The position numbers were made by a program, and so were the translations under genes. Source: Paraburkholderia sp. (GTDB lineage: Bacteria > Pseudomonadota > Gammaproteobacteria > Burkholderiales > Burkholderiaceae). From it: a DNA stretch of 64,000 nucleotides. Below are positions 35,983-46,498 of the stretch, in pieces. A model generated the notes under the pieces. That model saw only the letters and a list, made by a program, of their open reading frames with translations, was not told where the DNA came from and searched no databases. Where the stretch lies: assembly GCF_028283785.1 (NCBI RefSeq), contig NZ_JAPWKB010000018.1, forward strand, positions 186,001-250,000. Reading direction: 5' to 3'. Position 1 is the first letter of the stretch. Each line of letters opens with the position of its first letter.

Positions 35983-36959
35983 GCGCCGGCGGCCGGACCG
36001 CTCGCGGTATTCAGCGAACGGACGATTTCGAGCGCGCCCTGAGCTTCGAGCGCGGTGGCGACTTCACGGCCCAACTCGATCGCACGCTCGACCGTCGGCG
36101 CGGGCGCCGAACCGTGCGCGTGCAGCACGCGCTGGCCGTCGGGCGTCGCGACGATACCGCGCAGATGCAGCGCGCCGTCGTGCCACGTGGCGTGCGCCGC
36201 GAGCGGCACTTCGCAACTGCCGCCGAGCGCGCGCGACACCATCCGCTCCGCTTCGACGGCTGCGGCCGTATGTTCGTGATGCAAAGGCGCGAGCCACCTG
36301 GCCAGATCGGCGCGGTCGGCGCGGATCTCGATGCCTAGCGCGCCCTGCCCTGCGGCCGGCAAGCTGTCCTCCGGATCGATCAGCGCGCGAATCCGCGCGT
36401 CGAGACCGAGGCGCTTCAAACCCGCCGCCGCGAGGATGATCCCGGCGTATTCGCCGCGGTCGAGCTTCGCGAGCCGCGTATCGAGATTGCCGCGCAACGG
36501 TTGCACGACCAGATGCGGAAAACGCGCGCGCAGCATCGATTCGCGCCGCAGACTCGACGTGCCGACCACGCTGCCCGGCGGCAACGCCGCCAGCGAAGCG
36601 AAGTCGTTCGACACGAACGCGTCGCGCGGATCTTCGCGTTCCATGATGGTGGACAGCGCGAAGCCTTCGGGCAGTTCCATCGGTACGTCTTTCAGCGAAT
36701 GCACCGCGAGATCGGCGCGGCCATCGGCCAGCGCAGCCTCGAGTTCCTTCACGAACAGACCCTTGCCGCCGACCTTCGACAGCGTGCGATCGAGAATCTG
36801 ATCGCCGCGCGTCGTCATTCCGAGAATTTTTACGTCACAAGATGGATATAATTTGTGCAGCGCACACCGCACATGCTCAGCCTGCCACATGGCCAGGCGG
36901 CTTTCTCGCGAAGCAATTACAAGCGTGTGGGGCGATGTGTCGAACGTCTCGGGATTCAT
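35979..36959 (-). CDS. hemC: Porphobilinogen deaminase (hydroxymethylbilane synthase)
   Basis: This 326-residue cytoplasmic enzyme polymerises four porphobilinogens into hydroxymethylbilane. It has [14 protein letters not shown] near the N-terminus, the [12 protein letters not shown] segment, the active-site-associated SLKDVP motif and the Cys that holds the dipyrromethane cofactor in [12 protein letters not shown]. It is the first gene of the heme operon and overlaps hemDX (ATGA). It is divergent from ppc over about 310 bp. Confidence 0.96.
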   Translation of the reverse strand: MNPETFDTSPHTLVIASRESRLAMWQAEHVRCALHKLYPSCDVKILGMTTRGDQILDRTLSKVGGKGLFVKELEAALADGRADLAVHSLKDVPMELPEGFALSTIMEREDPRDAFVSNDFASLAALPPGSVVGTSSLRRESMLRARFPHLVVQPLRGNLDTRLAKLDRGEYAGIILAAAGLKRLGLDARIRALIDPEDSLPAAGQGALGIEIRADRADLARWLAPLHHEHTAAAVEAERMVSRALGGSCEVPLAAHATWHDGALHLRGIVATPDGQRVLHAHGSAPAPTVERAIELGREVATALEAQGALEIVRSLNTASGPAAGA

Positions 36960-37270
36960 TGCGGAAGCTTTGGATGGCGGGAGGTAATAACAAACAATGT
37001 TAGCACGCGCTTTCCCGACCTTTTATCGGCCGGTGAGCCCACGCTGACGCGGAATCGATGGAAGAGACAGGGCCTCCGGGCGCCCATTGCCGTGCCGCGC
37101 GCATTGTCGCGAGCGCTTCGCCTGCCCGTCGTCGTCTCTCCCCTCCTCCGCTCCGGTAGTCCATGCGCAGTTCCTGCGCGCTTCAGCCTGCTTCATCCTT
37201 ATTGCATGCGCAGTTCACGTAGTAGCACGTCCATCATTCAATAGACCCGGCTTCCCTGAGGAAACCCATC
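36960..37270. promoter_or_regulatory. Divergent promoter region hemC/ppc
   Basis: This 311-bp region carries promoters for the heme operon and ppc. TAATAACAAACAATGTTAGC around 36985-37005 is the most AT-rich part. No specific operator was identified. Confidence 0.5.
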
Positions 37271-40200
37271 GTGAAGACTTCCGCCAAAGCGGCTTCGAAA
37301 ACCGCCGTTAAGGCCGACGCCGCTGTGACCGCCAAGCCCGACGCCCAAGCCGGCGCTGCCACGCAACCCGTCAGCACACCCACGAAGCGCAAAGTATCCG
37401 GGCTCAAGGCCAACGGCAGCGCGAAACCCGCCGCGCCGTTGCGCACAGCCAAGGCAGAGACGAAGGCCGTATCGAAAGCGGATAGCAAGGCGCAGGCCAA
37501 GGCCGCATCGAAGGCAGAGGCCAAAGCCGCTGCCAGGGGTGACGCGAAGGCCAAGATCAAGGCCAAGACCGATACCAAAGCACAAGGCAAGCTCGCGTCG
37601 AAGCCCGACGCCAAGGCGAACGCCAAAACCGCCGTCGCCACGAAAACCGCCACGCGAAATCGCGACGACAAGGATCAGCCGCTGTTCGAGGACATCCGTT
37701 ATCTCGGACGTCTGCTCGGCGACGTGGTGCGCGAGCAGGAAGGCGACGCCGTGTTCGACGTGGTCGAGACGATCCGTCAGACGGCGGTGCGTTTCCGTCG
37801 TGAGGACGACAGCGTCGCGTCGCAAACGCTCGACAAGCAATTGCGCGCGCTGAGCCCGGAGCAGACCGTCAGCGTGGTGCGTGCGTTCAGCTACTTCTCG
37901 CATCTGGCAAATATCGCCGAAGACCGCCATCGCAACCGCCGTCACCGCATTCACGCGCTGGCCGGGTCTACTTCGCAAATCGGCACGATCGCGCATTCGC
38001 TCGACAAGCTGATCGCATCGAATGCGGCCGCCACGCCGGTGCTGCAGAAGTTCTTCAACGACGCGCTGATCGTCCCCGTGCTGACCGCGCATCCGACCGA
38101 AGTGCAGCGCAAGAGCATTCTCGACGCGCAGCACGACATCGCGCGTCTGCTCGCCGAACGCGACCAGCCGCTGACCGATCGCGAGCGCGCGCACAACGAA
38201 TCGATGCTGCGCGCGCGCGTCACGTCGCTGTGGCAGACGCGGATGCTGCGCGACGCGCGCCTGACCGTCGCCGACGAAATCGAAAACGCGCTGTCGTATT
38301 ACCGCGCCACGTTCCTCGAAGAAATCCCGGCGCTCTATGCGGACATCGAAGCCGCGCTCGCCGAACACGGCGTCGATGCGCGGATGCCGCCGTTTCTGCA
38401 AATGGGAAGCTGGATCGGCGGCGATCGCGACGGCAATCCGAACGTCACCGCCGAAACGCTCGAAACCGCGATCACGCGCCAGGCCGCCGTGCTGTTCGAG
38501 CACTACATGGAGCAGGTCCACAAGCTCGGCGCGGAACTGTCGGTGTCGAACCTGCTGGCCGGCGCGAGCGACGCGCTGAAGGAACTCGCCGGCATTTCGC
38601 CGGATCAGTCGCCGCACCGCACCGACGAACCGTACCGGCGCGCGCTGATCGGCATGTACACGCGACTCGCGGCGAGCGCGCGCGTGCGTCTGGGCGAAGG
38701 CGCGATCGCCGTGCGCAGCGCCGGTCGCGGCGTGCCGCCGATCCGCGCGACGCCTTACGCCGACGCGTCCGAATTCGTCCGCGATCTGCATGTGCTGATG
38801 GCATCGCTGGCGGAGCATCACGGCGCGTCGCTGGCGGCGCCGCGTCTGTCGCCGCTGGCGCGCGCAGCCGAAGTCTTCGGCTTCCATCTGGCCAGCATCG
38901 ACTTGCGACAAAGCTCCGACATCCACGAAGCCGTGATCGCCGAACTGCTGAAGCACGCCGGCGTCGAAGCGGATTACGCCGCGCTGCCGGAGGCCGGCAA
39001 GCTCAAGCTGCTGCTCGCCGAACTCGCGCAACCGCGGCTGTTGCGCTCGCCGTATTTCGAGTATTCCGACCTCGTCAAAAGCGAGCTCGGCGTGCTCGAG
39101 GAAGCGCGCAAGACCCGCGAGAAGTTCGGCGCGCGCGCGGTGCGCAACTACATCATCTCGCACACGGAAACCGTCAGCGATCTGGTCGAAGTGATGCTGC
39201 TGCAAAAGGAAACCGGGCTGCTGCAAGGCCTGCTCGGCGACGCGGACCAACCGGCCAAGGCCGGGCTGATGGTGATTCCGCTGTTCGAGACGATCCCCGA
39301 CTTGCGCAACGCGCCGGTCATCATGGGCGAATTCATGGCGTTGCCGGGCGTCGGTCAGGTGATCGAACACAACGGCAACGAGCAGGAAGTGATGCTCGGC
39401 TACTCGGACAGCAACAAGGACGGCGGTTTCCTGACGTCGAACTGGGAGCTGTATCGCGCGGAACTCGCGCTGGTCGGCCTGTTCAATGCGCACAAGGTGA
39501 CCTTGCGGCTGTTCCACGGCCGGGGCGGCACGGTCGGTCGTGGCGGCGGCCCGACCTATTCGGCGATCCTGTCGCAGCCGCCGGGCACCGTCGACGGTCA
39601 GATCCGTTTGACCGAACAGGGCGAGGTGATCGCCAGCAAGTTCGGCAATCCGGAAATCGGCCGGCGCAATCTGGAAACCGTGGTCGCGGCCACGCTCGAA
39701 GCGTCGCTGCTGCCGCACGACAACGCGCCCGCGCAACTGCCCGCGTTCGAAGCGACCATGCAAACCTTGTCCGATACCGCGATGGCGTCGTATCGCGCGC
39801 TCGTCTACGAGACGCCGGGCTTCAAGGAATATTTCTTCGAGTCCACGCCGATCTCGGAGATCGCGGAACTGAACATCGGCAGCCGTCCGGCGTCGCGCAA
39901 ACTGCAAGACCCGAAGCAGCGGAAAATCGAAGATCTGCGCGCGATTCCGTGGGGCTTTTCGTGGGGCCAATGCCGCTTGCTGCTGACGGGCTGGTACGGC
40001 TTCGGCAGCGCGGTAGCCGCGCATCTGGACAGCGCGCCGGACGAAGCGGAACGCGCACGCCGTCTGACGCTGCTCAAGAAGATGAACAAGACCTGGCCGT
40101 TCTTCGCCAACCTGCTGTCGAACATGGACATGGTGCTCGCGAAGACCGATCTGGCCGTGGCGTCGCGTTATGCCGCGCTCGTCAGCGACAAGAAAATCCG

Positions 40201-40465
40201 CAAGCATGTGTTCGAGCGGATCGTCGCGGAATGGGAACGCACGTCGAAGGTGCTGTCGGAAATCACCGGCCGGCAGGAGCGCCTCGCCGAGAATCCGCTG
40301 CTCGCGCGGTCGATCAAGAACCGATTCCCGTATCTCGATCCGCTGAATCACTTGCAGGTCGAATTGCTGAAACGCCATCGCGCCGGCGACGACAACGTGC
40401 GCGTGCGACGCGGGATTCATCTGACGATCAACGGGATTGCCGCGGGCTTGCGTAATACGGGCTAA
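37271..40465 (+). CDS. ppc: Phosphoenolpyruvate carboxylase with Ala/Lys-rich N-terminal extension
   Basis: This enzyme carboxylates PEP to oxaloacetate, an anaplerotic reaction. It is 1064 residues long against about 880 for E. coli Ppc. The catalytic part begins near residue 135 ([23 protein letters not shown]) and has [41 protein letters not shown] and the NTG-like C-terminus (RNTG). The first 130 residues are an alanine/lysine repeat region ([20 protein letters not shown]) resembling histone-H1-like tails, most likely disordered and basic. The start at 37271 is the only sensible upstream Met unless the tail is not translated; internal starts before residue 135 are scarce. Confidence 0.94.
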   Translation: MKTSAKAASKTAVKADAAVTAKPDAQAGAATQPVSTPTKRKVSGLKANGSAKPAAPLRTAKAETKAVSKADSKAQAKAASKAEAKAAARGDAKAKIKAKTDTKAQGKLASKPDAKANAKTAVATKTATRNRDDKDQPLFEDIRYLGRLLGDVVREQEGDAVFDVVETIRQTAVRFRREDDSVASQTLDKQLRALSPEQTVSVVRAFSYFSHLANIAEDRHRNRRHRIHALAGSTSQIGTIAHSLDKLIASNAAATPVLQKFFNDALIVPVLTAHPTEVQRKSILDAQHDIARLLAERDQPLTDRERAHNESMLRARVTSLWQTRMLRDARLTVADEIENALSYYRATFLEEIPALYADIEAALAEHGVDARMPPFLQMGSWIGGDRDGNPNVTAETLETAITRQAAVLFEHYMEQVHKLGAELSVSNLLAGASDALKELAGISPDQSPHRTDEPYRRALIGMYTRLAASARVRLGEGAIAVRSAGRGVPPIRATPYADASEFVRDLHVLMASLAEHHGASLAAPRLSPLARAAEVFGFHLASIDLRQSSDIHEAVIAELLKHAGVEADYAALPEAGKLKLLLAELAQPRLLRSPYFEYSDLVKSELGVLEEARKTREKFGARAVRNYIISHTETVSDLVEVMLLQKETGLLQGLLGDADQPAKAGLMVIPLFETIPDLRNAPVIMGEFMALPGVGQVIEHNGNEQEVMLGYSDSNKDGGFLTSNWELYRAELALVGLFNAHKVTLRLFHGRGGTVGRGGGPTYSAILSQPPGTVDGQIRLTEQGEVIASKFGNPEIGRRNLETVVAATLEASLLPHDNAPAQLPAFEATMQTLSDTAMASYRALVYETPGFKEYFFESTPISEIAELNIGSRPASRKLQDPKQRKIEDLRAIPWGFSWGQCRLLLTGWYGFGSAVAAHLDSAPDEAERARRLTLLKKMNKTWPFFANLLSNMDMVLAKTDLAVASRYAALVSDKKIRKHVFERIVAEWERTSKVLSEITGRQERLAENPLLARSIKNRFPYLDPLNHLQVELLKRHRAGDDNVRVRRGIHLTINGIAAGLRNTG

Positions 40466-40504
40466 GCGCGCGCTTGCGCGCCACACGCGCATGCGTTGAC
40501 CAGG

Positions 40505-40538
40505 GCCGGTTTGCGGAACGATCTGCAAACCGGCTTTT
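40505..40538 (+). terminator. Intrinsic terminator after ppc
   Basis: GCCGGTTTGC pairs with GCAAACCGGC over a ten-base loop and is followed by TTTTT, 40 bp after the stop. Confidence 0.88.
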
Positions 40539-40624
40539 TCTTTTGGAGCGTGCAAAACGGTCGCAACGGCCACCCACATCCCGCACGCGCCGCCGCATCC
40601 AGCCGCTACAATAGAGCCCGCTTA

Positions 40625-40642
40625 CACTGGTACAAGCCAGTG
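40625..40642. promoter_or_regulatory. Inverted repeat before the XRE regulator gene
   Basis: CACTGG-N6-CCAGTG is a perfect 6-bp dyad, 34 bp upstream of the regulator ATG. It overlaps the expected promoter area and is a good candidate for autoregulation. Confidence 0.5.
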
Positions 40643-40675
40643 ATTATTCTGGTATCGCCCTCACCACACACATCG

Positions 40676-41488
40676 ATGACGCAGTTCCCCGCCGACGCTT
40701 CGCCGCCCCCGCTCGATGCCACGCCCGCGCACGCGCTGGGCGATTTCATTCGCGCCCATCGCGAACGGCTGTCGCCGCAAGCCGTCGGATTGCCGCCGGG
40801 TCCGCGTCGGCGCACGCCCGGTTTGCGTCGCGAGGAAGTCGCGCAGTTGTGCGGCGTCAGCCCGACCTGGTACACGTGGATCGAGCAAGGGCGGCCGGTG
40901 TCGGCATCGGCGGACGCATTGGCGCGGATTGCGGTTGCGTTGCAGTTGTCGCGGGCCGAACGCGCCTATCTGTTCGAACTCGCCGCGCAGCGCGATCCCG
41001 CCGAACCCGATCCCGCCGCCACCGACGCCCCGGCGACGCTGCTCGAAACCGTTCAGCTGGTGGACGCGCCCGCGTACGTGCTCGATCGCCAATGGAACGC
41101 GCTCGCGTGGAACGCCCGCGCGGCCGACCTGTTCGTCGGCTGGCTGGACGGCGCGAACGACCGCAACCTGCTGCGTTTCACCTTCAACAAACCCGCCGCG
41201 CGCGAGTTGATCGTCGACTGGGAGACGCGTGCGCGCCGCCTCGCCGCCGAATTTCGCGCCGATTCGATCCGCCATCTGGGCGACCCGCCGACCCGCAGCC
41301 TGATCGACGCGCTGACCGGCGGCAACGAAGCGTTCGCGCGGTTCTGGGCGTCGCAAGACGTCGGCGAGCGCGAAGGCGGCCGCCGCGAGTTCAATCATCC
41401 GCGCGACGGCCGGATCGTCTACGACCAGATCACCTTCAAGCCCGCGCATCGCGAAGACCTGAAACTGGTCGTGCTGGTGCGCCAATGA
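40676..41488 (+). CDS. XRE-type transcriptional regulator with MmyB-like ligand-binding domain
   Basis: This 270-residue regulator has residues 20-95 forming an HTH_XRE-type DNA-binding domain (LGDFIRAHRERLSP, RRTPGLRREEVAQLCGVSPTWYTWIEQGR). The rest matches the MmyB-like PAS-type ligand-binding domain (VQLVDAPAYVLDRQWNALAWNARAADLF, FRADSIRHLGDPPTRSLIDAL, KPAHREDLKLVVLV), which in characterised members binds fatty-acid-like ligands. I chose the start MTQFPADASP at 40676; the longer ORF is not family-like. Targets are unknown; the nearby dyad suggests self-control. Such genes often regulate an adjacent oxidoreductase, but none is next to it here. Confidence 0.88.
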   Translation: MTQFPADASPPPLDATPAHALGDFIRAHRERLSPQAVGLPPGPRRRTPGLRREEVAQLCGVSPTWYTWIEQGRPVSASADALARIAVALQLSRAERAYLFELAAQRDPAEPDPAATDAPATLLETVQLVDAPAYVLDRQWNALAWNARAADLFVGWLDGANDRNLLRFTFNKPAARELIVDWETRARRLAAEFRADSIRHLGDPPTRSLIDALTGGNEAFARFWASQDVGEREGGRREFNHPRDGRIVYDQITFKPAHREDLKLVVLVRQ

Positions 41489-41643
41489 CGGGCTTTCGAC
41501 GCGCGCCGCGTTGAGCCACGGCCGGATTCGCGCAGGCCGCGCGCGTCCGCGATGTTAAAATCACAGGCTTACCGGCGACGGTGCGCAACGCGTGCGCCCT
41601 CGCCTGCCGGCTTTTACTCACCGCTCGTTCACTGCTCAACACC

Positions 41644-43050
41644 ATGACGTCCCAACTGCACAAAAAAGGCGAAGCCTGGTCGGCTCGCTTCTCGGAACCG
41701 ATGTCGGAGCTCGTCAAACGCTACACGTCGTCGGTTTTCTTCGACAAGCGTCTCGGACTGGTCGACATCGAAGGATCGCTCGCGCACGCGTCGATGCTGG
41801 CTGCGCAGAAGATCATCGCCGCCGACGACCTCGCCGCCATCCAGCGCGGCATGGCGCAGATCAAGGGTGAGATCGAGCGTGGCGAATTCGAGTGGCAACT
41901 CGATCTCGAAGACGTGCACCTGAATATCGAAGCGCGCCTGACCGCGTTGATCGGCGACGCCGGCAAGCGCCTGCACACGGGCCGCTCGCGCAACGATCAG
42001 GTCGCGACGGATATCCGTTTGTGGCTGCGCGGCGAGATCGACCGGATCGGCGATCTGTTGAAGGATCTGCGCAGCGCGTTGCTCGACCTCGCGGACAAAA
42101 ACGCCAGCACGATCATGCCGGGTTTCACGCACCTGCAGGTCGCGCAACCGGTGACCTTCGGTCATCACCTGCTGGCGTACGTCGAAATGTTCACGCGCGA
42201 CGCCGAGCGGATGATCGATTGCCGCAAGCGCGTGAACCGTCTGCCGCTGGGCGCCGCCGCACTCGCCGGCACGAGCTACCCGATCGACCGTCACGCGGTT
42301 GCGAAAACGTTGGGCTTCGACGGCATCTGCGCGAATTCGCTCGATGCCGTGTCGGATCGTGATTTCGCGATCGAATTCACGGCCGCGTCCGCGCTGGTGA
42401 TGACGCACGTGTCGCGCTTCTCGGAAGAGCTGGTGCTGTGGATGAGCCCGCGCGTCGGCTTTATCGATCTGGCCGACCGTTTCTGCACCGGTTCGTCGAT
42501 CATGCCGCAGAAGAAAAACCCGGACGTGCCCGAACTGGCGCGCGGCAAGACCGGTCGCGTGAACGGTCACCTGATGGCGTTGCTGACGCTGATGAAGGGC
42601 CAGCCGCTCGCGTACAACAAGGACAATCAGGAAGACAAGGAACCGTTGTTCGACACCGTCGATACGGTCGCCGACACGCTGCGGATTTTCGCGGAAATGG
42701 TGGCTGGCATCACCGTGAAGCCGGACGCGATGCGCGCCGCCGCGCTGCAAGGCTTCTCGACCGCCACCGACCTCGCCGACTACCTCGTGAAGCGCGGCCT
42801 GCCGTTCCGCGATGCGCACGAAGCGGTTGCGTTGGCCGTACGCGTGTGCGTCGATCGCGGCTGCGATCTGGCCGATCTGACGCTCGACGAAATGCGGGCC
42901 GACCTGCCGAACGTCGCGCATCTGATCGGTGAAGACGTGTTCTCGTTCCTGACGCTGGAAGGCTCGGTCAATAGCCGGAACCATCCGGGCGGCACCGCGC
43001 CCGAACAGGTATTGGCCGCCGTCAAAGCCGCTCGCGACAATCTGAAGTAA
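41644..43050 (+). CDS. argH: Argininosuccinate lyase
   Basis: This 468-residue cytoplasmic tetramer splits argininosuccinate into arginine and fumarate, the last step of arginine synthesis. It has [20 protein letters not shown] at the N-terminus, [13 protein letters not shown], the catalytic loop [12 protein letters not shown] and [12 protein letters not shown] chose the start [10 protein letters not shown] at 41644; the ORF-track lead (41581) is Cys/Leu-rich and not conserved-looking. GTTAAAATCACAGG near 41555 is a plausible promoter. No other arg gene is adjacent. A terminator follows. Confidence 0.96.
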   Translation: MTSQLHKKGEAWSARFSEPMSELVKRYTSSVFFDKRLGLVDIEGSLAHASMLAAQKIIAADDLAAIQRGMAQIKGEIERGEFEWQLDLEDVHLNIEARLTALIGDAGKRLHTGRSRNDQVATDIRLWLRGEIDRIGDLLKDLRSALLDLADKNASTIMPGFTHLQVAQPVTFGHHLLAYVEMFTRDAERMIDCRKRVNRLPLGAAALAGTSYPIDRHAVAKTLGFDGICANSLDAVSDRDFAIEFTAASALVMTHVSRFSEELVLWMSPRVGFIDLADRFCTGSSIMPQKKNPDVPELARGKTGRVNGHLMALLTLMKGQPLAYNKDNQEDKEPLFDTVDTVADTLRIFAEMVAGITVKPDAMRAAALQGFSTATDLADYLVKRGLPFRDAHEAVALAVRVCVDRGCDLADLTLDEMRADLPNVAHLIGEDVFSFLTLEGSVNSRNHPGGTAPEQVLAAVKAARDNLK

Positions 43051-43078
43051 TTTTTGCCCACTGGGCAGACGTTATAGT

Positions 43079-43107
43079 GGGCGAGCCTGTTTGGGCTCGC
43101 CCTTTTT
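43079..43107 (+). terminator. Intrinsic terminator after argH
   Basis: GGGCGAGCC pairs with GGCTCGCCC across a short loop, followed by TTTTT, about 30 bp after the stop codon. Confidence 0.88.
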
Positions 43108-43235
43108 GTTGGTGCCGGCGTTTTCGGCTGATGCGTCGCGTGGGCATTGCCGAGGTTGCGCGTGTACTTCGTGTTCGCTGCGCGTTTGCGTCGTCTGTTT
43201 CGTGTTTGTCTGCTGCGTTTGATTCAGGATTTCCG

Positions 43236-44162
43236 ATGATTATTCGTCCGCATCTCAACTGGTTCCGGATGTTGCTCGCATGGCGCGGCTCGGTGTTGCC
43301 GCAACTGCTGCCGCGTCTCACGCTGATTTTTCTGATATCGCTGGTGGCCGTGGCGTCGCACGATCATTTGTTGCGCGTCACCGTGAATCTGAACAGCACC
43401 GCACCGTTTTCGCTGATCGGGATTGCGCTGGCGGTGTTTCTCGGTTTTCGCAATAACGCGAGTTACGACCGGTATTGGGAAGCGCGCAAATTGTGGGGGC
43501 AATTGCTGAACGAGTCGCGCTCGCTGACGCGTCAGGCGCTGACCTTGCCGCAAGCCACGCTGGACGCCGCCGAGCGTCGTGCGTTTCTGGTGATGCTGGG
43601 CGCGATGCCGCATGCGTTGCGGCATCAGTTGCGCAAGACCGACCCGTCGGCGGATCTGGCCGAGCGATTGCCGCCGGCGATGTTGACGCGGGTGATGCAA
43701 TCGCGATATCGACCGGCGACGCTGTTGATGTGTCTGGGCGAATGGGTCCATCGTCATGCTCGCGACGGTGCGATCGATCCGATGGCGGTGGTGGCGTTCG
43801 ACCGGAATCTGAATGGCTTGTCGGATGTGATTGGCGGTTGCGAGCGGATTGCGTCGACGCCGTTGCCGTTTGCGTATTCGGTGATGATTCACCGGACCGT
43901 GTATTTCTTTTGTGCGTCGTTGCCGTTTGGGTTGGTGGATAGCATTGGGTTGTTTACGCCGTTGTTTTCGGTGTTTGTCGCTTATGCGTTTATGGCGCAT
44001 GAGGCGATCGCCGGGCAGATCGAGGAGCCGTTCGGCACCGAAGATAACGATCTGGCGCTGGAGATGATGTCGGTGACGATTGAAGATGCGGTGGGGGATC
44101 TGGCGGGGTTGCCGGTGGCGCCGGGGGTGGATGGGTGTCGGGAGGGGGTGGTGTTTAGGTGA
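43236..44162 (+). CDS. Bestrophin-family (UPF0187) ion channel protein
   Basis: This 308-residue inner-membrane protein has four predicted transmembrane helices and the bestrophin signatures: LLAWRGSVLPQLLPRL, FLGFRNNASYDRYWEARKLWGQLLNESRSL and the C-terminal acidic stretch IEEPFGTEDNDLALE. Bacterial homologues form pentameric ion channels (the Klebsiella protein conducts cations). I chose the start MIIRPHLNWFRMLL at 43236; the ORF-track start at 43077 falls in the argH terminator. The last 10 residues run into G-rich sequence next to the repeat array, and the gene is convergent with the LprI/decarboxylase genes across element B. Confidence 0.9.
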   Translation: MIIRPHLNWFRMLLAWRGSVLPQLLPRLTLIFLISLVAVASHDHLLRVTVNLNSTAPFSLIGIALAVFLGFRNNASYDRYWEARKLWGQLLNESRSLTRQALTLPQATLDAAERRAFLVMLGAMPHALRHQLRKTDPSADLAERLPPAMLTRVMQSRYRPATLLMCLGEWVHRHARDGAIDPMAVVAFDRNLNGLSDVIGGCERIASTPLPFAYSVMIHRTVYFFCASLPFGLVDSIGLFTPLFSVFVAYAFMAHEAIAGQIEEPFGTEDNDLALEMMSVTIEDAVGDLAGLPVAPGVDGCREGVVFR

Positions 44163-44221
44163 GAGTTGGTTTTGTTTGGTTTTGTTTGGTTTGGTTCTGT
44201 TCGGTTGTCCTGTTTTCGCGT

Positions 44222-44459
44222 CGGCTTTGCGTGGTTTCGTTCGGTCGTCCCGGTTCGCGTCGGCTTTGCGTGGTTTCGTTCGGTTGTCCCGGTTGCGCGC
44301 CGGCTTTGCGTGGTTTCGTTCGGTCGTCCCGGTTCGCGTCGGCTTTGCGTGGTTTCGTTCGGTTGTCCCGGTTGCGCGCCGGCTTTGCGTGGTTTCGTTC
44401 GGTTGTCCCGGTTGCGCGCCGGCTTTGCGTGGTTTCGTTCGGTTGTCCCGTTTTCACGC
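44222..44459. repeat. Tandem array of six 39/40-bp units
   Basis: Units begin CGGCTTTGCGTGGTTTCGTT at 44222, 44261, 44301, 44340, 44380 and 44420. Two types alternate: a 39-bp type with CGGTCGTCCCGGTTCGCGT and a 40-bp type with CGGTTGTCCCGGTTGCGCGC, in the order a-b-a-b-b-b-variant. The unit resembles the outermost part of the element arms, of which copy A has only one or two units per side. This is a local expansion of the element border. Confidence 0.9.
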
Positions 44460-45044
44460 TGGTCTGCCTGGATCGTCCCTGTGCGGGACCGCACCTACTT
44501 TTCTTTGCTCGCGCAAAGAAAAGTAGGCAAAAGAAAGCGCGTTTACCTCGCGCTTCGTAGCGAGTGGCGTCTAGTATTTTTCGGGTAGTGGACCGCGCAC
44601 GTTTGGAGTTGCCGGTCCGTTTTTCCCGGTGGTCCGCGCCCCCACATCCCGCCCGCTTCGCGGCGGTAGCCCACTTCAAAAACCCATTTGCGCCTCGTCA
44701 CTGGCCTGCTTTCACGACGGTTCTGGCCTCGGCGCACAGCCCGATTCGCGCCTCTCGAATTGCCAGCCCACGACGGTTCCGGCGTCGGCTCGAAGCCCGG
44801 TTTGCGCCTCTCGATTTGCACGCCCCCACGACCGTTGCAGCCTCCGGCTCAACGCCCGGTTTGTGCCACGGCATTCACGCCTCTTCTCGACGGTTTCGAA
44901 GTTCCGGGTTGCCTGGAATTTTGCGCGCGCGAACCGGCCGGCGCATGCCAGAGAAACGGGTTTTGTAACGGACGAAGTGCAGCGCGCGGATGGCGCCAAG
45001 AGATAAAGACGGGGTTGTGCCCGTCGGCTGTCGCGGAGCGAACA

Positions 45045-46372
45045 GAGCCTGTCAGAAATTTTGTGTGCGAGTCATGGTACTCATGGCCCGACAGTAAAGC
45101 GGTCTTCAAACTGGATGGCGAACTCCGTTCGCGCCGCGCTCCAGCACAGGGGCCGGTTGGTCCACTTGCCGACGATGTAGCGCAGGCTCAGCCAGATGAG
45201 TTTGAGCGCGGCTTCGTCGGATGGAAAGTGGCCCTTGTTGCGGATCGATTTGCGCACCTGGCTGTGCAGGCTCTCGATCGCGTTGGTCGTGTAGATCAGC
45301 GTGCGCACCGGCGCGGTGAACGCAAAGAACGGCACGACCTCTTCCCACTGCCGTCGCCACATCGGCACGATCGCCCGGTAGCGCTGGCCCCACTCGCCGG
45401 CCTCGAAGCGCGCCAGTTCCTGTTCGGCCGCCTCGGCGCCCGTCGCGGTGTAGACCGGCCTGAGCGCGGCGGCCAGCGCGGCGCGCTCCTTCCAGGTGGC
45501 GAACTGCATCGAGTTGCGCAGCAGGTGCACGATGCAGGTCTGGACCACCGTCTGCGGGAACACCGACACGATCGCCTCCGGAAACCCCTTGAGCCCGTCG
45601 ACCACCGCGATCAGGATGTCGCGCGTGCCGCGCGCCTTCAGCTCGCTCATCACCCTGAGCCAGAACCGGGCGCCCTCGGTGTGCTCGATCCAGATGCCCA
45701 GCACGTCGCGGTAGCCCTCACAGTTCACGCCGATGGCCAGATACACGGCCTTGTTGCGCACCAGCCCCTCATCGCGGATCTTCACGCGCAGCGCATCGAA
45801 ATAGACCAGCGCATACACCGGATCGAGCGGGCGCTCCTGCCGTGCCCGGACCTCGTCGAGCACCGCGTCGGTGACCGCCGACACCAACTCGGGCGAGATC
45901 TCCAGGCCGTAGAGTTCGGCCACGTGGGCCTGGATATCGCGCGTACTCATGCCGCGCGCGTACAGCGCGATGATCTTCTGGTCGAAGCCGGGAAAGCGGC
46001 GCTGGTATTTGCCGATGAGCGCCGGATCAAAGCGGCCGTGGCGATCGCGGGGAATCGCCAGCTCCAGCGGGCCGTCCTCGCTGAGCACGGTCTTCGCGCT
46101 CGATCCGTTGCGGTGGTTGCCCGCGTCGTGCTCGAGCGGCTGGTCCAGATGCACGTCCATCTCGGCGTTGAGCATGCGCTCGGCCAGCGCCTTCTTGAGT
46201 TCGCCGAGCAGGCCCTGCGAACGCAGGACCGTCTGCGGATCCTGCCCCTTGAGCAGTTCGTCCAGCACCGCCGGATCGAACCGGCTCCTCGTCTTGCGCG
46301 TTGCCATATGACTCTCCTTGGCCTGTTACGGGCAATCATATGACTCGCAGACACAAAATCGCTTACAGGCTC
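45045..46372 (-). mobile_element. IS256-family insertion sequence
   Basis: This 1328-bp element has imperfect terminal inverted repeats (GAGCCTGT-AG-ATTTTGTGT-GCGAGTCAT on both ends) and an 8-bp target duplication AGCGAACA at 45037-45044 and 46373-46380. Copy A has a single AGCGAACA at the matching place, which proves the insertion point. It encodes one complete transposase and therefore looks recently active. Confidence 0.95.
45081..46307 (-). CDS. IS256-family transposase (mutator type)
   Basis: This 408-residue DDE transposase moves the surrounding IS by copy-out/paste-in. The mutator-family domain shows FDALRVKIRDEG with the first Asp, VVDGLKGFPEAIVSVFP with the second Asp, the CIVHLLRNS segment and TNAIESLHSQVRKSIR with the catalytic Glu. 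The N-terminal region (NAEMDVHLDQ, HRNGSSAKTV) matches the family DNA-binding part. The frame is intact and of full length. It starts 66 bp inside the right end and occupies nearly the whole element. Confidence 0.95.
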   Translation of the reverse strand: MATRKTRSRFDPAVLDELLKGQDPQTVLRSQGLLGELKKALAERMLNAEMDVHLDQPLEHDAGNHRNGSSAKTVLSEDGPLELAIPRDRHGRFDPALIGKYQRRFPGFDQKIIALYARGMSTRDIQAHVAELYGLEISPELVSAVTDAVLDEVRARQERPLDPVYALVYFDALRVKIRDEGLVRNKAVYLAIGVNCEGYRDVLGIWIEHTEGARFWLRVMSELKARGTRDILIAVVDGLKGFPEAIVSVFPQTVVQTCIVHLLRNSMQFATWKERAALAAALRPVYTATGAEAAEQELARFEAGEWGQRYRAIVPMWRRQWEEVVPFFAFTAPVRTLIYTTNAIESLHSQVRKSIRNKGHFPSDEAALKLIWLSLRYIVGKWTNRPLCWSAARTEFAIQFEDRFTVGP

Positions 46373-46498
46373 AGCGAACAGCCGGAACTAATGACTGCCT
46401 TGTCACTCGCTTAAGCGGTGCGGCAACTCAAATCGTGCGCGGTCCACTACCGGAAAGTTACTAGACGCCACTCGCTACGAAGCGGCGGGGTAAACGCG

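Noticed and set aside
37238-40579. Minus-strand ORF of 1113 codons
   Set aside because: It is the antisense shadow of ppc, a typical result of high GC at third codon positions.
44222-44459. CRISPR array
   Set aside because: The repeats are directly adjacent without unique spacers and no cas genes are present, so this is a tandem array.
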